Shown: positions 26,413-36,470 of the stretch, one piece after another
How the letters are laid out: every line of letters begins with the position of its first letter
Numbering within the stretch: the first letter of the stretch is position 1
Assembly: GCF_000372725.1 (NCBI RefSeq)
Contig: NW_005198167.1
Coordinates: 349,354 to 400,043, forward strand
Length of the DNA stretch: 50,690 nt
Origin: Emiliania huxleyi CCMP1516
Lineage: Eukaryota > Haptophyta > Isochrysidales > Noelaerhabdaceae
Direction of reading: 5' to 3'
Notes under the pieces: generated by a model
What the model was told of the DNA's origin: nothing
Database searches by the model: none
The model's input: only the letters and a program-made list of their open reading frames with translations
Made by a program: the position numbers and the translations under genes

Positions 26413-28332
26413 ATGATGTCCGACTTGATGCCAAGCCATCGTCCCAGTGTATCGCCACGCCCAACCCAGCTTTTTCCCAATAGGTACCCTCCCAATAAGC
26501 CGAAGCCATCCCTGGCGTACGTTGCGGCGCAGCGCACAGCGAACCAGGCGCCGCAGCAGGATTCGCTGGAAGACGCCCGCTCAAAGGCCCCCTTCTGGAT
26601 GCTCCAGTCGGTGCTCGGCTCAAGCGTGCCCGATGAGAACTGTGAAGTCGAGCTCGACATGGCCACGTGGCTAAATGCAAAAAAACCAAAAGGCACGTAC
26701 CTGTACAACAATGTCGACTTTGTCCCCGTGCTCAAGCAGGTGGACCAGGCAAACGGCGGAAACCCTCCGCCTCCCGCCTTGGTTGGAGCGCCGGTGCATC
26801 TCTCTGTGCGCGCAAGAGAGCGCTCGAGAGCGCACATCCCCGAACGGCTTGAGGTTTAATAGGTTTTCGGCAAGTACATTACGATGGGCTCCGTCTTCGC
26901 GACCGCGAACAACGCGAGCGCAGCCAATGCGCTCGAAGACCGATTCTTCCTCGTCAAGGTGGAGGACGGCTCCTCATATTGCATCGGGGGGGTGACCTTC
27001 GCCCCCGCCGGCTCGTACATCCTCTCCTTCTCGGCCACCGAGCCGGGTGCGGGTGCGTTCGGGGAAGGGGTCGAGCAAGACGGCATCTGCGGGTGCATTG
27101 GGGAGGACGGCTGGGCGGCCGAAGAGCTGAAGCCGCTGGGATGTGACGGGCCCAAGTACTGTGTCTACACGAACCAGCTGAAGGTGCCCACGACACGACC
27201 GCGCCACACGCCCTGCACACATTCAGCCAGAGCACCCGCTCTCCCCTCTAGGTGCACGCGAAGATGTTCAACGGCATCCCCGACCCCGATGACCCCCCCG
27301 TTGACACCGTTGTGTCGAACCCGCTGAAGGGCCTGAAAAAGGCGGCTCGCCAATGGCGCATGTCCCGCTTTTCATTTGTCGGCCTATGATGCCGGCGCTT
27401 CACTGTAGGTGCTCGAGGAGTGCCACTTCAAGGACGGCGGCAAGGAGATCACGATCGTGGGGTGGAGCCTCGGCGGCGCCCAGGCTCAGATTGCTGCGGT
27501 CCGAATCGCCGTCGAGTACAAAGCCAAGGTGCGGCTCATCACTTTCGACTCCATCATGGCCTTCACGCCAGACTCGGCCGCGACGATCGCTGGCACGTTG
27601 ATCGCCGACGACAAGGTCCTGCGCTACGACGACTTCCCGGAGCCGGGCAAGATCAACGCGCAGCGGCGCGACTCAAGGACATGCCGTTCGAGAGAGAGAG
27701 ATTGAGCACTCCCCCGCGAATACTGAATTTTGAGTAGGTGGGTGGAGAATGACTCGCCGGCGTCGATCGCCCCCTTCAATTGCGCGATGATTGGATGCTG
27801 CCCCTTCAGCCCACACAAGATCAAGTACGCGGGCTGCTACCCCTTCATGAGCAGAGTTGGCCACGGCCACATCTCAAAGGCGCTGATCCTGAGCGGCTAC
27901 CACGCCGGATTGCTGCCGTGCGGCGGAGGTACGCAGAGATCCAGCGCGATCTATCGGAGACTTAGTGAGGTCCTGGTGAGGACACCCTCTGCTGCCTCAG
28001 GCACGCCTACCTGGACCAACCTCGGCTGCATCCCAAAGAATCTGTGCTTCCTGTGCGACTCCAACCCGACCTACCCAGACAAATCGTTTTATTCGAAGCC
28101 GCCGGTGTCGGACAACCGCATGTACGTGACCAAGGCAGCAAACCTCTCGCGCTGCTTCGTATGCGGGTACTGCTTCTGCGTCCCGCAGGCGGCCAAGATC
28201 CACGGCAGTGGCGCCTTCCTGCTCTGGATGCTCTACAAGGGGGCGTACCAGAACCAGGACGCGACCGAGGGCATCTCGATCTACCAGCCAAAGGTGGTGA
28301 TCCCGCCGGTCCCGGAGATGGACCGCTCTTAG
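26413..28332 (+). CDS. Class-3-like lipase / alpha-beta hydrolase, six exons
   Basis: Proposed exons: 26413-26781, 26863-27183, 27252-27341, 27409-27665, 27738-27928 and 28001-28332. Introns are 67-81 bp; those starting at 27342 and 27666 use GC donors and the rest use GT. The start at MMSDLMPSHRPS is tentative. Exon 4 carries the nucleophile elbow ITIVGWSLGGAQAQIAA (GxSxG) and LITFDSIMAF, the usual following strand of lipase_3 folds. Exons 5-6 are unusual: SRVGHGHISKALILSGY could hold the catalytic His. A Cys-rich tail follows (MIGCCPF, CFLCDSNP, RCFVCGYCFC), perhaps disulphide- or metal-bound. Likely acts on acylglycerols. Several introns repeat their first bases after the acceptor (GTGC at 27184 and 27252). 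The exon 3 end is the least certain. Confidence 0.6.
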
Positions 28333-29370
28333 ACGCGGACAGGGCTGCCCAGCAAGAGGGCATGACGGGCGGGCGGGTAATGCCGCCTTCCCACCTCTCC
28401 CACTCACCCGTTGCGTTGCGCCTTTTGGCCCTTGCATGTATTGTAGGCGCTCTCCCCCTCTCTCGCACGTCTCCCCTTTCTCCTCGCGTGATCCGGTCTG
28501 CCGCCTCTCTCTTGAAGTCTCGCGTGTGTATACGACCCAAGGGAGGGATAGGGAAACGGCACGCTTCCGCCACCACACAGGGATTTCCATGAAGAAGTGG
28601 GAGTGCGGAGTAACAAAAAGATTTTTCAGCATAATGCATAAAGACGATTGTGCTGAGCGCGCCAGGGCACGCCACAGCGCCGCGGCGATGTCTCAGTGCG
28701 GCCCGTTTCCCTCCAACAGCTCCAACGCCTCCCCTCAACTCCTCGTAGTGCTACGCGGCCAGGCCTTCCGCACGGGCGGCCAGCACTCGCGGAGAAGCGC
28801 CGAGAGCGGCAGCACTCAGTGGCGAGCGTTGAGAAGCGTGCGGTCACGTGTCCTCTCGCCGGCGGTATTTCCACCTTGCATATCTTTCTTTGTACTTGAA
28901 ATTTCGTCTTGTCCTTTCGCCTGCGGAAACGTTCAGCTCTCCCTAGATGTCCCCTTCGCCACGTCATATGTCCGAGTGTTGTTGACAGGTGGACAGTGTG
29001 ACTCCTCGGGGTTTCTAGGGAGTCTTGAGGAAAAGAAAGAAAACGGACAACCCAAGGGAGGGATGGGAGGACGGCACGCCGCCACCACACAGGGATTTTA
29101 AGGAGAGAGAGGGGTGTGAGGGAGTCTTGAGGTGTGCAAGTCGCTGGGACGAAAAACAGCTCTCTCACACAGCAGACAGGCTCGACAGAGGTGCGGACTG
29201 GCGCGTGCTAGCACTAACACAGGCAAACCCAAAACAGAAAATCAAAAGAAAAGGTTCCCATTTTACGCCATTTCGCGCGTCCCTGCCACCACGAACATTG
29301 GCGAGTTCCAGAAGCAGTGAGCCTCAACGAGATGGGGCGGAAGCGACCGCCCGTGCCCTCGGTCAGACTC
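28333..29370. other. Intergenic; no gene recognised
   Basis: Contains a pair of related 50-bp phrases (28535-28588 and 29049-29098) and a doubled agggagtcttgagg (about 29011 and 29118). Frames across it lack domains. Confidence 0.4.
28535..29098 (+). repeat. Pair of ~50-bp direct repeats 514 bp apart
   Basis: ACCCAAGGGAGGGATAGGGA... at 28535-28588 and CCCAAGGGAGGGATGGGAGG... at 29050-29098. Both continue CGGCACGC.TCCGCCACCAC-like and end CACACAGGGATTT. About 85% alike by eye. Confidence 0.65.
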
Positions 29371-29399
29371 CAAAGCGCCACGAATGCCTCGCGGGGCCC

Positions 29400-30393
29400 G
29401 TGCGCTCGCCGGCTCCGCTCCTGCTTCTGCTGCTGCTGCAACTCGTTCAGTGGGGTTCTCGACCTCATGCGATCCCGCCAGAAAAGAATTTGCGATGCGC
29501 TTCATTATCGGCGACGTGTTTGGAAAGCTCCCCCTGCTACGCCGTCGTGACTGAGTTCATCACGCCGTGCTTCCGCTCGGTCCCTCCCCTCACTACGAGT
29601 GGCTGGGCCATGGAGTTCATCGACGGAGGCTACATGCTCGTCGGCGGTTCCAGCTACAACACGACTGCGGGAAACGTGTACGACTCCCTCGAAGTTGCGG
29701 TCGAGGACGGCGCGCTCGTGATCAATCTGGTGGCCCTGCCCAATGAGTTCTTCTTTACACTCTTCGCAGTCTATTGGATGTTCATGATGCTCGAAAGGGT
29801 GCAGCAAGCGAGGCTTGCTACTGCAAAGGCGATGAGGAAGCTTATCGATACGTCCAAGGTTCCGAAGGCACACGGCGAACATCCCAACACGATGCGGCCC
29901 TCTGGCCGCTCCTCCGGCCGCTCCTCCGCATCGCTCCGATCGCTGGTCGATGACGAGGGAGCGCTGCACAGCAGCCGGCTGTCAAAGGAGCTCGATTCTG
30001 CTGGCCGAGCCGAGGAGAGTCACCTCGGGCCGCTAGACTGGCTCCTCCACCGCCACCATGGCCATCCACGAGGAGAGGAAGATGAGAGAGAGCCGGCGCC
30101 CTCGCTTAGCGGCGATGGCTTTGTTAGCCGGGAGGCGATGGAGAGATGCCTCGACGTCTTGGAGAGCGCCGCCGACGTGGAAGAGGGCATGCGCCAGCTG
30201 CGGGCCACAGACCGGATGTGCTTCTACATGCACGGGCAGCGCCTTCGGAAGATGCTCGCACTTAGGCTTGCGGCGGACGCAGCCGCCGAGCATCGATTCC
30301 GAAAGGCCGCGCAGCCCGCGCTGCAGGCCACGCTCTGCTGGGAGCGTGCGACCGCAGAGCGTGCGATCGCCGCCGGCGAGAGGCAAGAAGGGC
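29400..30393 (+). CDS. Membrane protein, C-terminus lost at junction with RCC1 fragment
   Basis: The frame is open upstream to 29025, but recognisable coding starts near 29400 with a signal-like PAPLLLLLLLQLVQWG; no ATG is in frame there, so a 5' exon is missing. An extracellular part follows (CYAVVTEFITPCF, FIDGGYMLVGGSSYN), then one TM segment (EFFFTLFAVYWMFMMLE) and a long cytoplasmic tail. The tail has two HGEHPN/SGRSSGRSS Ser-rich stretches, DGFVSREAMERCLDVLESA and YMHGQRLRKMLALRLAADAA. After about 30390 the same frame reads across RCC1 repeats out of frame, so the original end is gone. No family recognised. Confidence 0.45.
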
Positions 30394-30771
30394 ATGTCGA
30401 ACCAGCTACTGCCCAAGAAGGTCGAGGCTTTTGCTGGGCGGCGCGTCATCGCTTTGTCGGCAGGAGGGTACCACAGCATCGCCCTCACCGCCGACGGCGC
30501 TGTCTGGAGCTGGGGCTGGGGACACTATGGCCAGTTGGGCCACGGCAACCAGCAGCGCCAGCTGCAGCGCCAGCTGCTGCCCAAGAAGATCGAGGCCTTT
30601 GCGGCGCGGCGCGTCGTCGCTGTGTCGGCAGGGGAAGTCCACAGCCTCGCCCTCACCGCCGATGGCGCTGTCTTCGCTTGGGGCCAGGGCGAAGATGCCC
30701 GCCTAGGCCACGGAGAGGACCTGTCGAACCAGCTGCTGCCGAAGAAGATCGAGGTGTGGTCGCGGGAGTGA
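30394..30771 (+). pseudogene. Truncated RCC1-repeat fragment
   Basis: In frame from about 30394: NQLLPKKVEAFAGRRVIALS, GGYHSIALTADGAVWSWG, a second full unit, then LGHGEDLSNQLLPKKIEVWS and a stop. It is clearly related to the last units of the F-box-RCC1 protein at 46.1-47.5 kb (LGHGDLSDQMLPKKIAAW plus stop). Only two blades of a seven-blade propeller remain, and it is out of frame with the upstream membrane protein. A QRQLQ duplication is present between blades. A plausible gene-end transplant or partial duplication. Confidence 0.7.
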
Positions 30772-31304
30772 GAAGGGGGGGGGGGGGTTCGGGCACTGGA
30801 GCTAGCTGGCGAGTGCGGCGCGGTCGGTGTCACGTGCGGCGAGGCAGGGTCGCACCCCTATTATGTATAAACACTGCAGTTTGCTCTCGCCCACATGTGT
30901 GCTGATGGCCTTTAGCCGGCGGTCTGGGGCCGGGGAGGCGCGGCTTTGCGCCTGAGCTGCGTCCTGCGTGAGCAGGCCAGCGCATGCAGCAAGGCCTTTT
31001 CCGCTGCGTATCTCCGCCTCACGGAGGCCAGCTGGAGCTGCCCACTCGCACGCGCGGACGCGCGGGGCGTCTGGCCGCGCAGCATCACACGCACCGGGGG
31101 ATAAAATGTGCAAAGGGACATGCGTCATGCGGCGAGCGCCAGCCAGACAGCGGCCCGCAATGCGAGTGAACCTGGACGTACAGCCGTACGGCTCTAACTA
31201 GCGTACACGTTACAGTTGTACAAGGTGGAGACGATCCGCTCGGCGCTCTCCCTCCCGAAAGGGACGCTGGTCGCGATGCTCCAGGTCGCGCACACCACCC
31301 CCTC
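30772..31304. other. Intergenic; G-run and short palindromes
   Basis: A run of 12 G at 30776-30787. The phrase TACAGCCGTACGGCT near 31180 is palindromic. A short open frame at about 31216-31290 (KVETIRSALSLPKGTLVAML) looks coding but has no context. Confidence 0.35.
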
Positions 31305-31500
31305 TCTGTCGGGTGCTTGTCTGAGATCAGAGGGGATCTGTAGCTGTCGGGTGCTGTCGGAGCTGTCGGGTGTTGCTGTCAGACGCTGTCGGAGCTGTCA
31401 GACCGTCAGGCTGCTGCTGCTGTCAGACCGTTGGGCCGGTGCTGTCAGGTGCTGTCAAGTGGTGCTGTCCGGGGCGCTGTCAGGCTCTGACACACACCAG
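31305..31500 (+). repeat. CTGTCRGG minisatellite, cluster 1
   Basis: Irregular repeats of GCTGTCGGG, GCTGTCAGG and GCTGTCAGAC. Spacing is irregular (8-20 bp). Confidence 0.7.
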
Positions 31501-31604
31501 CCACACTTATGACACTATCAAGAGGAGACCAGCAGGACTCTGCTGCACATACTCTAGTCTCTACTCTGCCTCCGGTCCCACCATCTTCTTCATGGTGGAC
31601 GTCA

Positions 31605-31879
31605 CCATCTTCTTGTCTGCCGCACTGAGAGAATAGCAGAGAGGCCAGGCAGGGTGGAGTGCTTCTTCAGGTACACCTTGCTGATGATCTGGTAGTTGCT
31701 GGTCCAGCGGAAGGCCTCCCCATCGTTGTCGCTCGTCAGCTTGTAGTACTCTTGCACGCTCTGTTCTGGTAGCGCGGGCCGTCTAGGGGGGTCCCGTCAC
31801 CCTTCACCTCACGGTACCACCGGAGGATAAAGAGGCCCTTGGGGTCATTGATGAAGACCCCGTTGCTGCGCTGACTCAT
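31605..31879 (-). pseudogene. Frameshifted coding remnant
   Basis: From ATG 31879 the minus strand reads MSQRSNGVFINDPKGLFILR then WYREVKGDGTPLDGPRYQNR and stops at 31736. Another frame continues VQEYYKLTSDNDGEAFRWTS then NYQIISKVYLKKHSTLPGLS. Together they look like one globular protein segment of about 85 residues with unusually balanced composition for this GC-rich window, split by one frameshift near 31755. Flanked by minisatellites. Family unknown; too short for a confident guess. Confidence 0.5.
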
Positions 31880-32277
31880 CGAGAGCTGGCGCCCAGGTAC
31901 TCTGCGCTCGAGCTGCCAGTGGCACGGCGCGCACGTCTACCGTGCCGGCGGCGGCGGCGGCCGCCTGGGGGGAGCGCAGATGGCGGCGCAGGCGCAGGCG
32001 GCGGCGGCGGCACAGACGGCGGCGGCCACCCCACCCAGACGCCGTAGGCATATATGACTGTAGGGCCCCAGAAGGCTAGCTGGTAGCTTCATTTGTAGTA
32101 GCACAGCCGCGGGTCCGCAGAGGTGGGGCGGGAGGGTCGAGAGAGAGAGAGACCCATGACCATCCATGACTAGATGGACCAAACTCACATGCACATGTCT
32201 TTGCACGTAATAGTTTTTTATACCCTCTCAAGCTCATGGGGCACAAGAAAGATAGGCTGCACGGCCTGTGTACGGTC

Positions 32278-32450
32278 TGTGCTGCGGCTGTCGGGCTGGT
32301 CGGGCTGTCGGGCTGTCAGCGCTGCTGTCAGGCCACTGTGTGCTGTCGGGCTGTCGGGCAGCTGTCAGGCTGTCACGTTAGGGCCTGACAGCGACGGGTC
32401 ACCTCTGATGTCAGGCTCTGCTGTCAGGCTGTCAGATAAAGGGTGGACCG
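32278..32450 (+). repeat. CTGTCRGG minisatellite, cluster 2
   Basis: GGCTGTCGGGCTGTCAGCG-type units, same family as the cluster at 31.3 kb. Confidence 0.7.
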
Positions 32451-32745
32451 TGAGTTGAGGAAATCGGAGGACGCGACCCACTTCGCCACAGACGGTCCCG
32501 CGCCTCGCCGCTATGACGGCGACACGGCCGCAGCTCGTGTGCGTGTCGCCGTCTTTGTCCGGAGTGAATACTCCAACGCGCTCGTCGGTGACGGTGTCCT
32601 CCAACCTGCGCCGCGCTCGGCGAACCTCGACAGCGCCTTCGATGGCATGCAGCTCTTTGCGCCTGAAGCTTGGAGAGCAGCTCCTCTGCTGCTCACACGC
32701 TCTGCACAGACGGCACAGCCTATTGTGCGGCTGCCACAGCTGTGA
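32443..32745 (+). CDS. Possible short protein remnant
   Basis: One plus-strand frame reads RYDGDTAAARVRVAVFVRSE then YSNALVGDGVLQPAPRSANL. The composition looks coding-like, but the frame has no clear start or domain, and the opposite strand is open too. Low confidence. Confidence 0.2.
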   Translation: MDRELRKSEDATHFATDGPAPRRYDGDTAAARVRVAVFVRSEYSNALVGDGVLQPAPRSANLDSAFDGMQLFAPEAWRAAPLLLTRSAQTAQPIVRLPQL

Positions 32746-32979
32746 CAGCGATGGGCTCGCCCTCACTGGCCCTCAGTCACTTGTGCTGCGGCTTGTGTGA
32801 GCGACACTGCTCGGCGACTGCCGGCACACTGTGAGACCATGGGTGTGAGGTAAACCCACGCTACCAGCTTCTACTCTCTTAGTGAGAAGACTTGTCTACT
32901 GGCTGGAGCCGAGCAGGAGGGCCCGGCGCACAACCCCTGGTCAACTCACGGGGTCCACAGCACCCCGTACGTGCTGCGG

Positions 32980-33090
32980 TCAGGCTGTCAGAGAAAGTGT
33001 GCTGTCAACGCTGTTAGGCTGTCGGGCACTGTCAGGCGCTGCGTCAAAGGTTTGCTGTCAGGCTGTCAGCCAGGGCTCAGTGTCTGTAGA
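32980..33090 (+). repeat. CTGTCRGG minisatellite, cluster 3
   Basis: Same unit family as at 31.3 and 32.3 kb, more degenerate (GCTGTCAACGCTGTTAGGC and so on). Confidence 0.6.
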
Positions 33091-33238
33091 CTGTACCCAC
33101 CCCACTGAAACCTCTCATATATGGCCACCACTCAACGACATTCGACACAGAGTCCAGAGATGCGACTCATCGGCTAGCCTGCTCGCCCTGCAGCTCGCTG
33201 ATGAGGCGCAACATCGCCGCGGTCAGGTCGGCGTGCGC

Positions 33239-34939
33239 CTATCCACACGCCGTCGCCAGCTGTTGAACGTGCAACCCGCCCACGCGTGAGCACGCACCTC
33301 CCTCGCACGCCTCGGGCGAGAGCGGCGGCCGCCGCAGCAGCCTCGCCGCGGCGTCGACGTACTCCGCGCTGCGCATCCCCGTGAGGACGACGTCGACGGC
33401 GGGGGCGTGCATCGCGTAGAGCAGCGCGATGTCCTCGAGGGCGAGCGACGCCGCGTCGGGAAGGTGCGGCGCGAGCGCCTCGCGCGCGGTGTTTCGCACG
33501 AGCGCCGCCGCCGGAAGCGTCGGCCGCCCGTCCCGCAGCGTCAAGTGGCGCGCCTGTTCAGGCCAAAGACGTGAAGAGACGCTGTTCACAGCGTCCGCAC
33601 CGTCCCGTGGCGTCAGGTGGCGCGCCGAGGTGAGGCCAAAGCCGCCGCCGAGCCCTTCGGCGGGCGGGATTGCGTGCAGCGGCCGGTGGCTCAGTACGGT
33701 GAAACCGCGCGCTCTCGCCTCTGCCACCGGGGCGGAGGCGCTGCCAGCGACGGCGTCGGGCTCAAGCAAGTTCACCGGGAGCTGCACCACGCTGCACCGA
33801 TCCGCCGCCGCGCCGCAGCCCTCCTCGGCGGCGCGCACCACCTTCGCGAGCAGTCAGTCAGTCAGTGGGACACACGGTCCTAGCACGGACGACGGGGCAC
33901 ACGCACTCGCGGAACACAGGGCATTGCACACGAGGCTGTTGTGTGCGTTCTCAGGGAAAGGCATCACCACAGACCTTCGCGAGCTCGACCGCCTAATGAA
34001 ATTCAACCAACCGGCCACTCATCACTGGGTCAATTCGCCGCACCACCCGCGCGAGCATCGACCGCCTCCGCGTCGTTCGCGCGCCCGCTCACGCCGTACC
34101 GGCAGCCGACGAGGTTCGAGCTGACGCCGAAGCGACCGCCGTGGCACGCGGCCAGCGCGGCAAAGGCGTCTCCGAGGCGGGCGTAGAAGCCATCGTACAG
34201 GTCCTCGCATCGACCGCTGTCATCGGCTGCAACGGCAGCGGCGGAGGTGGCGGCGGCGGTATGGCGGCCTCGTGCGAGCTGGTCGGCGATAAAGAACTCT
34301 GCGGAATACAGCGGCCGAGATGACAGCCGAGGTGCAGCCGAGGTGCAGCCGAGGTGCAGCCGAGGTGTCATCTCGGCTGCATGTCGGACCGGGGTTGTGC
34401 AGCAGGACGACGTCGGGCGGCGATCCGAGCGCGGCCGACGAGCGCCACACACTGTGCTCGATGTACTCGGGCGAGATGCAGTGCCTGTGAGGTCGAGAGA
34501 GGGGTCGAAGTGTCGCGGAAGCGCCGCGTGAGCGAACTGGGCGGGCGGACCACGCGTCAGGAGAGAGCTTGAGGACGCCCGGCCACGGACTCCCGCGCAG
34601 CTCCCGCTCCTGCACGGACGTTTTGCGAGATCCGCGGCGTCAGCGAGGCGGCCTCACATGTTGTGCTGAAGCGGGCAGCACTCCAGAGGCGCTCACCCGT
34701 GCGTCAGCCAGGTCGGCGCCCTGCAGGACGCCAACCTTGGTGACCACCGTTAGCTCCCGCTCTTTCCCCCTGTGTTCGCGCCACTCACGCACGACTCTGC
34801 CCACAATCCGCTCGCTCTCGCCGTAGTTTGGCGAAGTGTCGATGAGTCCGCACACCCCGAGGTCAAGTGAGCGGCGGAGGGCGGAGGCGTGGGCTGCAGT
34901 CGAGATGCGGTGCGCGCCAAACCCCAGTCGTGGTGGCAT
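33239..34939 (-). CDS. Aldo-keto reductase, multi-exon
   Basis: NADPH-dependent oxidoreductase of the TIM-barrel AKR superfamily. Exon 1 (34939-34697): LGFGAHRIST, then GLIDTSPNYGESE carrying catalytic Asp and Tyr, then LTVVTKVGVL carrying the Lys. Exon 2 (about 34484-34390): CISPEYIEHSVWRSSAALG, then VVLLHNP with the catalytic His. The intron 34389-34299 (GT-AG, 91 bp) joins HNP to E, restoring the family motif HNPE. Exon 3 from 34298: EFFIADQLARGR, then RFGVSSN. The last exon (33841-33239): VVQLPVNLLEPDAV, GFTVLSHRPLHAIPPAEG, VDVVLTGMRSAEYVDAAARL. Inside it, 33589-33554 is a 36-nt GTGAACAG...TGAACAG insert between two imperfect copies of the same coding stretch (ARHLTPRDG and ARHLTLRDG). 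The exon 1-2 junction could not be resolved in phase. Tetrad intact, so probably functional. Confidence 0.7.
34317..34374. repeat. Four 11-bp units CAGCCGAGGTG inside a hairpin
   Basis: Perfect tandem units at 34324-34367, bracketed by inverted arms GAGATGACA (34317-34325) and TGTCATCTC (34366-34374). It lies wholly inside the aldo-keto reductase intron 34299-34389. Confidence 0.85.
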
Positions 34940-35199
34940 CTCGGCGTCCGCCGAGCGTGCATTTCGCGCCAGGGTTCCGGTTCTCTAGCGTGTTGCGCGC
35001 GCCACGGCGTGCGGAGGCGACTGCAGCTTCAGCGAGCGTGAGAGCGCGGTGAGCCGCCCACCACAAGCCACTCAAGAGGGGTAGTGTCTTTTTAAATCTC
35101 CAATGCTCCTGCAATCGTTCACGAATATCAGACGTTTAACAAACTTTCGCACGCTCAGCGCCTCGATGAGGTCACATGGACCACCAAGAACTGGCACGG
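34940..35199. other. 5' flank of aldo-keto reductase and start of repeat A
   Basis: Contains a TTTTTAAATC stretch near 35090 that could be promoter DNA for the minus-strand gene. From about 35110 a plus-strand frame reads AIVHEYQTFNKLSHAQRLDE and continues into repeat A. Confidence 0.35.
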
Positions 35200-35443
35200 G
35201 CTGCAGATGCAGCGCTTGTCTGTCGTTCTCCACACCGCCGTGGCGTGGCAGACGGTGAACGAGCTAGCGTGCGGGGACAGCGGCATTGTGCACGGTGCTA
35301 AGTGCATTGCCGCTCTTAACGGAGTCGCTTAGGCGGCTCCGGTGGTGTGCCGGTGATAGTACTAGCACGCGCCAGTTCGCACCTGTGTCGAGCCTGTGTG
35401 CTGTGAGAGAGAGTTGTTTTGTTTAAATTCTCTTTTCCTAGGT
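35200..35443 (+). repeat. Dispersed repeat family A, copy 2 (longest)
   Basis: 35205-35290 (CGCTTGTCTGTCGTTCTCCA and on) matches 37190-37262; 35321-35443 (hairpin GGAGTCGCTTAGGCGGCTCC and on) matches 24062-24182. One frame through the 5' part reads WTTKNWHGLQMQRLSVVLHT, AVAWQTVNELACGDSG, and ends at the TAG inside the hairpin. The repeat therefore seems to carry the end of a protein gene plus a downstream stem-loop. Confidence 0.75.
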
Positions 35444-35466
35444 CCTTTTACTTGCTGGCTCTTATA

Positions 35467-35770
35467 CGAGCGGCTTCAGAGGAGCTGCGGTCAGCGCCGT
35501 CGGCGTGACGGTCTCGCTCCAGAGACGCCAGTGTGCGTGAGTGTGGCCTCGTCACCGCCGTGTGTTGAATGCACGCCGTGACACTGCTCACTGTGGCCTG
35601 CTTGCGATAGTCGCTGCCCGGCGACCGACGAGCGGCTTCTGCTCCGGAGCTGCGGTCAGCGCCGTCGGCGTGACGGTCTCTGTCCAGAGACGCCAGTGTG
35701 CGTGAGTGTGGCCTCATCACCGCCGTGTGTTGACAGTACGCCGTGACACTGCTCACTGTGTGCTGCTTGC
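35467..35770 (+). repeat. Tandem duplication of a ~162-165-bp unit
   Basis: 35467-35607 and 35629-35770 are over 90% alike (for example GAGCTGCGGTCAGCGCCGTC in both). Small indels change the offset from 162 to 165. No coding signal. Confidence 0.8.
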
Positions 35771-36344
35771 TGCTCTGCGCCGAGAGAGACGCGACGCGCT
35801 TACTGCTGTGTATCTTCGTGGAAAGCGAGCGTGATTTTGCGACTGCGCGAAGGCGCCACGGGCGATCCGTCAATGTCATCCGGGTATGTCGCGGATCGTC
35901 AATAACACCGTACACAGCCGTACACCGTACATGTCAAGGGCGAGAGACGCGCTCGTGTTGAGGCGCAGTGAAACCACCCCCTTCCCAACCGTCTCAGGGA
36001 CGGACGCATTTGCCCCCTTTCAAAGGCGGTTTCGAAGTTGATGAGACCTCGTCCCCCCCAAACCAATGAAAAGCGTAAAAAGAGGCGCGGAACAGGCCGG
36101 AAGCGCCGCTTGGACGTGGGTCACACAATGGCAGCGCTCCAGACGCGCTCTGGTAGCTGCCAATGAAGCTGCAGCCCATCGCGCACGCGCCGGACGGCCG
36201 CTGCACCTCCACTGCAGTGCCCTCCTGCACCGAGCGACGCGTCAAACCTTTCTTGCTGCCCATGACCGCCGGCGGCTCCGAGCTCGGGCGAGCGAGCCCT
36301 GGCTGAGCTGAGCCACTGCGGTCGCAATTGCAGCGCTGCGGTCG
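35771..36344. other. No gene recognised
   Basis: Short frames only. Several phrases of 36.1-36.3 kb recur as near complements around 36.35-36.45 kb, in keeping with the perfect hairpin at 36348. Confidence 0.3.
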
Positions 36345-36347
36345 GTG

Positions 36348-36393
36348 CAGAGTGGCCGTGCGCGTACGGCGTCGTACGCGCACGGCCGCTCTG
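36348..36393. repeat. 21-bp-arm hairpin
   Basis: The arm 36348-36368 (starting CAGAGTGGCCGTGCG) pairs with 36373-36393 with one mismatch across a 4-nt loop. It is GC-rich and very stable, and lies just upstream of the SRPBCC-like coding region. Confidence 0.85.
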
Positions 36394-36470
36394 CCTCAGT
36401 GGCGTGCGGCTTGGGCCAACTGGAGGTCGCTCTCCGACCTCGCTCGCCGAGCTCACAACCCGGCGCGAGC

